DNA of 64,000 nt from Lawsonibacter sp900766145 (lineage in GTDB: Bacteria; Bacillota; Clostridia; Oscillospirales; Oscillospiraceae): assembly GCF_030372275.1 (NCBI RefSeq), contig NZ_JAUDDJ010000002.1. The stretch is one strand, 5' to 3'. The position numbers and the translations under genes were made by a program. Below, piece after piece: positions 58,574-64,000 of this stretch. Positions within the stretch are counted from its first letter, which is position 1; each line of letters opens with the position of its first letter. Under the pieces are notes generated by a model. That model did not search any database and had not been told where the DNA came from. It saw only the letters and a program-made list of their open reading frames with translations.

Positions 58574-58669
58574 CCTACTTTTCTTGAAAGAAAAGTAGGC
58601 AAAAGAACTTCCTGCGAAACTTCGTTTCGCCTCTGGGGAGACGCAAAAGCGTCTCCCCACTTTTATTTT
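58574..58669 (+). repeat. Three tandem hairpins after valS (REP-like element plus terminator)
   Basis: Three perfect hairpins follow one another: CCTACTTTTCTT/AAGAAAAGTAGG (58574-58599), GCGAAAC/GTTTCGC (58614-58630) and TGGGGAGACGC/GCGTCTCCCCA (58634-58659), the last followed by CTTTTATTTTA. The last works as the valS terminator. The first two resemble repeated intergenic hairpin elements found in many copies in related genomes; that is from memory and cannot be tested in one copy. Confidence 0.7.
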
Positions 58670-58692
58670 ACCTTCCTTTATCTGACCTGCTC

Positions 58693-58721
58693 TTGACAGG
58701 ATTCGGCAAAGGTTTTTTAAT
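58693..58721 (+). promoter_or_regulatory. Promoter of the aldo/keto reductase gene
   Basis: TTGACA (58693-58698), a 17-base spacer and TTTAAT (58716-58721), about 35 bases before the ATG. Confidence 0.6.
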
Positions 58722-58755
58722 AAAGATAAGAAAGCACCTGTGAGGAGGACTTACC

Positions 58756-59778
58756 ATGGGATTTGTTACATTGGGGAAAACCGGGATCAAAGCGCAGAAG
58801 CAGGCCTTTGGCTGCCTGCCCATCCAGCGCATCTCGAAGGAAGACGCAGTATCCCTGCTTCATCGGGCCTATGACGGCGGCATGAACTTCTTTGACACCG
58901 CCCGGGCCTACTCCGACAGTGAGGAGAAGGTGGGCGCCGCCTTTGCCGGTATGCGGGACAAAATTTACATCGCCACGAAAACCGGCGCTACCACCGCCGA
59001 GGGCATGTGGAAGGACTTGGAGCAGAGCCTTCGCATGCTCCAGACCGACTACATCGACATCTACCAGTTCCATAACCCCGCCTTCTGCCCCAAGCCCGGC
59101 GGAGAGGACGGTCTGTATGACGCCGCTCTGGAGGCCAAAAAGCAGGGCAAAATCCGCCATATCTCCATCACCAACCACCGCCTGGCTGTGGCCCACGAGG
59201 CCATTGACTCCGGCCTTTACGAGACCCTCCAGTTCCCCTACAGCTACCTGGCCGGTCCCCAGGAGCAGGAGCTGGTGGACAAGTGCAAGGCGGCCGGCAT
59301 GGGCTTTATCGCCATGAAGGGCCTGGCCGGCGGCCTCATCCGGGACGGCATGGTAGCCGCTGCCTTTATGGAGCAGCAGCCCACCGTCCTGCCCATCTGG
59401 GGCGTGCAGCACCAGTGGGAGCTGGATGAGTTCCTCTCCTGCATCAAAGAGGCCCCCGCTATGACGGCGGAGCGGCAGGCAGTCATTGACCACGACCGCA
59501 AGGAGCTCTCCGGCGACTTCTGCCGGGGTTGCGGCTACTGTATGCCCTGTCCCATGGGGATCGAGATCAACAACTGCGCCCGCATGTCCCTCATGCTGCG
59601 CCGGGCTCCCGCCGCTGGCTGGCTCACCGAGGAATGGCAGGAGAAGATGAAGAAGATCGAGACCTGCCTGCACTGCAACAAATGCAGCTCCAAGTGCCCC
59701 TACGGTCTGGATACCCCTCGCCTGCTGAAAGAAAACTATGAGGATTATTGGAAGGTCCTGGAGGCCAGCAAAGGCTGA
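58756..59778 (+). CDS. Aldo/keto reductase with C-terminal 4Fe-4S ferredoxin domain
   Basis: A 340-residue protein. The N-terminal TIM barrel (1-240) has the AKR catalytic order: GMNFFDTARAYSDSEE (Asp, Tyr), KTGATT (Lys) and the QFHNP strand (His). The C-terminal third has iron-sulfur cysteines: FCRGCGYCMPCPMGI and CLHCNKCSSKCPYGLDTPR, enough for two 4Fe-4S clusters. Such fusions are common in Clostridia and probably take electrons from ferredoxin; the substrate is unknown. GAGGAGG precedes the ATG. Confidence 0.92.
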   Translation: MGFVTLGKTGIKAQKQAFGCLPIQRISKEDAVSLLHRAYDGGMNFFDTARAYSDSEEKVGAAFAGMRDKIYIATKTGATTAEGMWKDLEQSLRMLQTDYIDIYQFHNPAFCPKPGGEDGLYDAALEAKKQGKIRHISITNHRLAVAHEAIDSGLYETLQFPYSYLAGPQEQELVDKCKAAGMGFIAMKGLAGGLIRDGMVAAAFMEQQPTVLPIWGVQHQWELDEFLSCIKEAPAMTAERQAVIDHDRKELSGDFCRGCGYCMPCPMGIEINNCARMSLMLRRAPAAGWLTEEWQEKMKKIETCLHCNKCSSKCPYGLDTPRLLKENYEDYWKVLEASKG

Positions 59779-59813
59779 TTTTCCCAGCCCTCCGCTCGAT
59801 ACCGGATTGTCAC

Positions 59814-59842
59814 TTTACACTGGATTCCGGGAATGCTAAAAT
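59814..59842 (+). promoter_or_regulatory. Promoter of the glycerophosphodiesterase gene
   Basis: TTTACA (59814-59819), a 17-base spacer and TAAAAT (59837-59842). Confidence 0.65.
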
Positions 59843-59891
59843 AAAAAGAGAGAGATTTGGGACGACCCACCTTGGAGAGGAGGAGATTCCA

Positions 59892-60755
59892 ATGGGTTTT
59901 TTTGCCGGTATTGCGGCGCTTTGTACCCCGATTGCTCTGATCGTCTTTTGGATCTTTGCCACCCGGGGACGCCGCAATCATCCCAAATGGGAGGTCCTGC
60001 GCCGGTTTCGTTATGCCCATCGCGGGCTGTATGATCCTGCCCGTGGCGTACCGGAAAACTCCATGGCGGCATTCCGCCGGGCCCGGGCCCTGCAGTGCGG
60101 CATTGAGCTGGACGTCCACCTCACCAAGGACGGCCGTCTGGCTGTGATTCACGACAAGAGCCTTCTGCGCACCGCCGGTGCCGACCTGATCGTGGAGCAG
60201 CTGACCGTGCCTCAGCTGAAGAAATATCGTCTGGAAGGAACCCAGGAGAGAATTCCTCTGCTGGAGGAGGTTCTGGAGGTCTTTCAGGACGGTCCTCCCC
60301 TGCTGGTAGAATTAAAGGCTGACTACTTTGATGTGAAAAAGCTGGTGGAGACTGCGGTGCGCACCCTGGACCAGTACCGGGTGAACTACTGCATCGAGTC
60401 CTTCCACCCCGGCGTCCTTCTCTGGCTGGCCCGTCACCGCCCCGACATCTGCCGGGGCCAGCTGTCGGAGAACTTCTGGCGCTGCCGGGGTGAGCTCAAG
60501 GCTTGGCAGGCCTTTGCCATGACTCATCTGCTCTCCAACTTCCTCACCCGGCCCGACTTCATCTCCTTTCGTCAGGAGCACCGCTGGGTACCCTCCGTAT
60601 GGCTGTGCCGCAAGCTCCATCGGCTGAAAATGTTCGGCTGGACAGTGCGCAGTCCCCGGGAGATGGAACAGCTGGAGCGAGAAGGATTCTCCGTTATCTT
60701 TGAGGGCTTCCAGCCCCAACTGCACACCCCTGTTTGGGCACAGAAATCCGCGTAA
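59892..60755 (+). CDS. Glycerophosphodiester phosphodiesterase family protein
   Basis: A 287-residue GDPD enzyme with one N-terminal membrane anchor (about 3-25). The catalytic TIM barrel begins RYAHRGLYDPARGVPENSMAAFRRA, with the catalytic His and Arg and the Glu/Asp metal ligands in CGIELDVHLTKDG and VIHDKSLLRTAG. It releases glycerol-3-phosphate from glycerophosphodiesters or lipids. The nearby glpK would also produce glycerol-3-phosphate. AGGAGGAG precedes ATG 59892. Confidence 0.9.
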   Translation: MGFFAGIAALCTPIALIVFWIFATRGRRNHPKWEVLRRFRYAHRGLYDPARGVPENSMAAFRRARALQCGIELDVHLTKDGRLAVIHDKSLLRTAGADLIVEQLTVPQLKKYRLEGTQERIPLLEEVLEVFQDGPPLLVELKADYFDVKKLVETAVRTLDQYRVNYCIESFHPGVLLWLARHRPDICRGQLSENFWRCRGELKAWQAFAMTHLLSNFLTRPDFISFRQEHRWVPSVWLCRKLHRLKMFGWTVRSPREMEQLEREGFSVIFEGFQPQLHTPVWAQKSA

Positions 60756-60767
60756 ATCAAAAAATTT

Positions 60768-60801
60768 GAGCCGCTGGAGCATGCTCCAGCGGCTCTTTTT
60801 T
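60768..60801 (+). terminator. Terminator after the glycerophosphodiesterase gene
   Basis: GAGCCGCTGGAGC (60768-60780) and GCTCCAGCGGCTC (60783-60795) form a near-perfect palindrome followed by six T residues. A-rich sequence on the other side makes it usable for the convergent small gene too. Confidence 0.92.
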
Positions 60802-61045
60802 ATGCATTGATCTCGGCGCTTCGCGCCTCCAGCCAGGCGGTCATCTCAGACAAACCTTCCTCGCTGAGAGGAAAGTCGGCCTCCGCCTCGATCTCACTCA
60901 GCTCTTTGGTCAGCGGTCCCCGCCACAGCTCCACATGGATCTGCTCCTCCTGGGGCGCGGCATAAAACCGGGTATTTCCCAGGCTTCCGTACCAGGTATT
61001 TCCGTTCTCCCAAAACAGCATGGTGGGAATAAATATCTCGCTCAA
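60800..61045 (-). CDS. Small conserved-looking protein of unknown function
   Basis: An 81-residue acidic cytosolic protein with a beta-rich first half (FIPTMLFWENGNTWYGSLGNTRFYAAP, QIHVELWRGPLTKEL) and a helical end (EEGLSEMTAWLEARSAEINA). It starts with TTG at 61045 behind GGAGG at seven bases. It lies 18 bases after glpK on the same strand and may be co-transcribed. I do not recognise the family. Confidence 0.65.
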   Translation of the reverse strand: MSEIFIPTMLFWENGNTWYGSLGNTRFYAAPQEEQIHVELWRGPLTKELSEIEAEADFPLSEEGLSEMTAWLEARSAEINA

Positions 61046-61063
61046 CGTTTTGCCTCCGTGTTC

Positions 61064-62560
61064 TTATTCCTCCGGTTCCGCCCAGTCCAGACTGCGGCCC
61101 ACCGCCTTGTGCCAGCCCCGCAGCAGCTTTGTGCGGGTGGCCTCGTCCATAACAGGCTCATACAGGCGGTCCGTCTTCATCCGGCTTTTGACCTCCTCCA
61201 TGCTGCTCCAAACCCCAGTGGCCAGTCCGGCCAGCAGAGCGGCACCCAGTGCAGTGGTCTCCCGGATCACCGGGCGACGCACCGGCTTGTGGAGGATATC
61301 CGCCTGGAACTGCATCAAAAACTTATCCCGGCTGGCTCCGCCATCGGCGTTCAGGACGCTGAGGGGAATGCCGGTATCCTTCTCCATGGCGTCTACCAGA
61401 TCCCAGCTCTGATAAGCAATAGACTCCTGGGCCGCCCGGATGATATGGTCCCGGTTGGTCCCCCGGGTCAGCCCCACCAGAGCTCCCCGGGCATACATGT
61501 CCCAATAGGGTGCACCCAAGCCGGTAAAGGCGGGCACCAGGTAGACGCCCCCGGTGTCGGGCACTTTGGAGGCGTAGTACTCCGCATCCCGGGACTCGGA
61601 AATAAACCGCAGCTCGTCCCGCACCCACTGAATCACCGCTCCGCCCACAAAGACGGAGCCCTCCAGGGCATACTGCACCTTTCCGCCCAGGCCAATGGCA
61701 ATAGTGGTGAGCAGGCCGTTTTCGCTGCGGCACAGCTGCTCACCAGTATTCATCAGCAAAAAGCAGCCGGTGCCGTAGGTATTTTTTGCCTCTCCGGGCT
61801 GGAAGCAGCCCTGACCAAACAGAGCGGCCTGCTGGTCTCCGGCAATGCCCGCAATGGGTACTTCCAGGCCCTGAAGGTTGGCATAGCCATATATCTGGCT
61901 GGAGGAGCACACCTTGGGCAGCATCTCCATAGGGATATCCAGGCGGTGGCAGATCTCCTCATCCCAGCACAGATTCTGAATGTCAAAGAGCATGGTGCGG
62001 CTGGCGTTGGTATAGTCGGTGACATGGGCCTTGCCCCCTGTCAGCTTCCACACCAGCCAGGAGTCCACCGTACCGAACAGCAGCTCTCCTGCCTTTGCCC
62101 GCTCCCGGGCCCCCTCCACGTGGTCCAAAATCCATTTGAGCTTAGTGGCGGAGAAGTAGGCGTCGATGAGCAGCCCGGTGTGCTCCTTGATGTAGCTGGA
62201 GAAAGCTTCTTCCGCCTTCAGCTCCTCGCACAGGGAGGCGGTGCGGCGGCACTGCCAGACGATGGCGTTGTAGATAGGCCGGCCGGTAGCCTTGTCCCAT
62301 ATAATGGTGGTCTCCCGCTGGTTGGTGATGCCGATGGCGGCCACTTCGGTGGGGGCGATGCCGGTCTGAGCCAGCACCTCGGTGAGCACCGAGGACTGGC
62401 TGGACCAGATCTCCATGGGGTCCTGCTCCACCCAGCCGGGCTTGGGATAGATCTGAGTAAACTCCCGCTGGGCCACGCCCACGATATTCTGTTCCCGGTC
62501 AAAGAGGATACAGCGGCTGCTGGTGGTCCCTTGGTCCAGGGCGATGACATATTGCTTCAT
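61064..62560 (-). CDS. glpK: Glycerol kinase
   Basis: GlpK phosphorylates glycerol to glycerol-3-phosphate. The 498-residue FGGY kinase begins YVIALDQGTTSSRCILFD, contains GITNQRETTIIWDKATGRPIYNAIVWQ and the FGGY signature blocks (GVYLVPAFTGLGAPYWD and NADGGASRDKFLMQFQADIL). In low-GC Firmicutes it is activated by HPr phosphorylation, tying it to HprK-type control. No glycerol facilitator is adjacent. It has its own promoter. Confidence 0.97.
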   Translation of the reverse strand: MKQYVIALDQGTTSSRCILFDREQNIVGVAQREFTQIYPKPGWVEQDPMEIWSSQSSVLTEVLAQTGIAPTEVAAIGITNQRETTIIWDKATGRPIYNAIVWQCRRTASLCEELKAEEAFSSYIKEHTGLLIDAYFSATKLKWILDHVEGARERAKAGELLFGTVDSWLVWKLTGGKAHVTDYTNASRTMLFDIQNLCWDEEICHRLDIPMEMLPKVCSSSQIYGYANLQGLEVPIAGIAGDQQAALFGQGCFQPGEAKNTYGTGCFLLMNTGEQLCRSENGLLTTIAIGLGGKVQYALEGSVFVGGAVIQWVRDELRFISESRDAEYYASKVPDTGGVYLVPAFTGLGAPYWDMYARGALVGLTRGTNRDHIIRAAQESIAYQSWDLVDAMEKDTGIPLSVLNADGGASRDKFLMQFQADILHKPVRRPVIRETTALGAALLAGLATGVWSSMEEVKSRMKTDRLYEPVMDEATRTKLLRGWHKAVGRSLDWAEPEE

Positions 62561-62590
62561 AGCGCGCCTCCTGAAGGAATCGTTTTCTCC

Positions 62591-62619
62591 ATTATGCCAG
62601 AAAAGGCGGGCACTGTAAA
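62591..62619 (-). promoter_or_regulatory. Promoter of glpK
   Basis: Minus-strand TTTACA (62619-62614), a 17-base spacer and CATAAT (62596-62591), close after the upstream dehydrogenase gene. Confidence 0.6.
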
Positions 62620-62622
62620 GGT

Positions 62623-63810
62623 TTAGTGGTTGGCCATACGGTAGATGGCCAGGATGTCCTCATAGCCCAGCACCCGGAAGGAGCCGATGGTCCGGGCCCC
62701 ATAGAAGGTGCACCGGCGGGCCAGCTCCTGGAGCTCCTCCTCGGTCTGGATGGGGCATCCCAGCTCGCTGAGGCAGGTGGGCATACCCAGAGAGCGGAAG
62801 TAGTCCACCGTCTGCATGATGGCCTGCTGGGCCAGGTCCTCGATACTCCCCCCATTCAGGTCAAATCCCCACACCTTTACCCCCAATTGTGCAAAGCGGG
62901 AAGGGTTCTCTTTCCAGCAGTAGGCCGCCCAGCTGCCCCACATGGCGGACAGAGAGGCACCGTGGGCACAGTCAAACTTGGCACTGAGCTCATGACCCAG
63001 CTGGTGGGGCGCAAAGTCCTTGGGGGCCCCCAGGCCGGTCAGGTCGTTGTGGGAGATACTCCCCGTCCACATCAGCTCGCTCATGGCCTGGTAGTCGTTG
63101 GGGGTGGAGACCGCTTTCTTGCCCCAGCGCACCGCATTGCGCAGAACGCCCTCAGCAATCTCATCCGTGAGGGTATTGTCCGTGACCGAGGTAAAATAGC
63201 GGTCCAGGGTGTGCATCATCATATCCACCACGCCGCAGGCAATCTGGTAGGGAGGCAGGGTGTAGGTGAGCTCCGGGTCCATCACCGCAAAGCGAGGCCG
63301 GAAGAGCTGACTGCTCAGTCCCCGCTTTTCCAGGGTATCGTCCCGGGTGAGAACGGCGGAATCGCTGGTCTCGCTGCCCGCGGCGGAAATGGTGAGCACA
63401 GTGCCAACGGGCAGGATGCGCTCCACCGGCTGTTTCCGCAGCCAGAAGTCCCACAGGTCCGTCTCCGGGTTGGCCACGCCTAATGCAATGGCCTTAGCCG
63501 CGTCAATGACGCTGCCGCCGCCCACAGCCAAAATGAAATCAGCATTCATCGCCTTCGCCTTTTCCACACCATCCCGAACCTGGAACAGCCGGGGATTGGG
63601 ATGGATGCCGCCGAAGGTGTCCTGCTCCAGTCCCGCCTGGGTCAGGGATGCCTGCACCTTGGCAATCAGCCCGCTGCGCACCGCACTCTGCCCGCCGTAT
63701 ACCACCAGCACTCGGTGGCCCCCCTGCTGTACGATCAGTCGGCCGGTCTCCGCCTCAGTACCGGGTCCAAATACGATCTGTGTAGGCAGAGAAAAGGTAA
63801 ATGCATGCAT
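62623..63810 (-). CDS. Iron-containing alcohol dehydrogenase (butanol dehydrogenase-like)
   Basis: A 395-residue group III alcohol dehydrogenase. The NAD(P)-binding domain includes VYGGQSAVRSG and AVGGGSVIDAAKAIALG. The metal site ligands are in ACGVVDMMMHTLDRYF, HQLGHELSAKFDCAHGASLSAMW and the following segment. It is closest in pattern to NADPH-dependent butanol/1,3-propanediol-type enzymes (YqhD/BdhA). The alcohol substrate cannot be fixed; the neighbouring glycerol kinase hints at glycerol or short-alcohol metabolism. Confidence 0.92.
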   Translation of the reverse strand: MHAFTFSLPTQIVFGPGTEAETGRLIVQQGGHRVLVVYGGQSAVRSGLIAKVQASLTQAGLEQDTFGGIHPNPRLFQVRDGVEKAKAMNADFILAVGGGSVIDAAKAIALGVANPETDLWDFWLRKQPVERILPVGTVLTISAAGSETSDSAVLTRDDTLEKRGLSSQLFRPRFAVMDPELTYTLPPYQIACGVVDMMMHTLDRYFTSVTDNTLTDEIAEGVLRNAVRWGKKAVSTPNDYQAMSELMWTGSISHNDLTGLGAPKDFAPHQLGHELSAKFDCAHGASLSAMWGSWAAYCWKENPSRFAQLGVKVWGFDLNGGSIEDLAQQAIMQTVDYFRSLGMPTCLSELGCPIQTEEELQELARRCTFYGARTIGSFRVLGYEDILAIYRMANH

Positions 63811-63845
63811 GGAAATTCCTCCTGTCCGTTTTCATTTCTGTACAA

Positions 63846-63874
63846 ACTGTATCACATCCCGCCTTTTCCAGCAA
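63846..63874 (-). promoter_or_regulatory. Promoter of the iron alcohol dehydrogenase gene
   Basis: Minus-strand TTGCTG (63874-63869), a 17-base spacer and TACAGT (63851-63846). Confidence 0.6.
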
Positions 63875-63911
63875 GGCAGCCGGGACATTTTTCTTCTTGG
63901 AACATAGGATG

Positions 63912-63932
63912 GACTGTGGCATAGCCACAGTC
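63912..63932. repeat. Perfect inverted repeat between divergent genes
   Basis: GACTGTGGC (63912-63920), ATA, GCCACAGTC (63924-63932). It lies between the dehydrogenase promoter and a rightward gene start, so it may be an operator or leader hairpin for the rightward gene. Confidence 0.5.
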
Positions 63933-63953
63933 TTGCGGAAAGAGGAACTTGCC

Positions 63954-64000
63954 ATGAATCATTATTATCCCTCTCAGAGGGACTGGAGCCGACAGGGCGA
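63954..64000 (+). CDS. Start of a rightward gene cut by the window edge
   Basis: ATG 63954 is preceded by AAAGAGGA at eight bases. Only about 15 residues are visible (MNHYYPSQRDWSRQG), rich in Tyr, Arg and Gln. Too short to identify; the reading frame remains open to the end of the window. Confidence 0.45.
   Translation, partial: MNHYYPSQRDWSRQG

Overview
This 64 kb window is chromosomal DNA from a GC-rich member of the Clostridia. The best fit is the Flavonifractor / Lawsonibacter / Intestinimonas part of the Oscillospiraceae, but that is inferred from gene content and codon bias because no rRNA or other taxonomic marker is present. Supporting signs are HPr kinase, the ktrAB, pst-pho and dprA-topA-trmFO clusters, a T-box before valS, a ZTP riboswitch before fhs, split transketolase, two-subunit fumarase, AGGAGG ribosome binding sites and TTGACA/TATAAT promoters with 17-base spacing. 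Coding density is high. I see no rRNA, tRNA, phage, transposase or CRISPR array.

Layout. 1-6.2 kb (minus): the hprK-glk unit and the murB-rapZ-glmR-whiA cell-envelope and carbon-control operon, ending in a partial membrane gene. 6.3-9.5 kb (plus): rpmB, a LysR regulator and riboswitch-controlled fhs. 9.6-13.5 kb (minus): an AI-2E family permease, an unrecognised independent small RNA with a CU-rich loop, rnc, acpP, plsX and an XRE regulator facing a small gene across a perfect operator-like repeat. 13.8-18.8 kb (minus): trmFO, topA, dprA. 18.9-23.2 kb: an MFS carrier (plus), then a TrmH-type methyltransferase and ktrA-ktrB (minus) with a long structured leader. 23.4-30.9 kb (minus): the complete pstSCAB-phoU-phoB-phoR phosphate system with Pho boxes and a lipoprotein. 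31-33.4 kb: a Crp/Fnr regulator divergent from a DUF6132-CcdA-thioredoxin operon. 33.5-41 kb (plus): purA, a peptidase with surface-layer repeats, two G3E metal-chaperone GTPases and split transketolase. 41-44.3 kb: a solitary siroheme/ferredoxin reductase and LysR (minus) divergent from paired chromate-transporter subunits (plus). 44.4-51 kb (plus): DUF2974, DUF554, an ECF sigma factor with a membrane partner, and fumarase subunits flanking a 48-residue membrane peptide, then DUF1847. 51-54 kb (plus): a Crp/Fnr regulator with a three-gene ABC importer. 54.2-60.8 kb (plus): an amino acid:sodium symporter, T-box-valS, a tandem-hairpin element, a ferredoxin-tailed aldo/keto reductase and a glycerophosphodiesterase. 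60.8-64 kb: a small unknown gene, glpK and an iron alcohol dehydrogenase (minus), and the start of one further gene (plus).

Most genes are housekeeping. The least explained items are the small RNA at 10817-10981, the leader region before ktrB, the two G3E GTPases (one His-rich, one with a DUF1980-like tail), the 48-residue peptide inside the fumarase operon and several perfect inverted repeats at regulator-controlled promoters.
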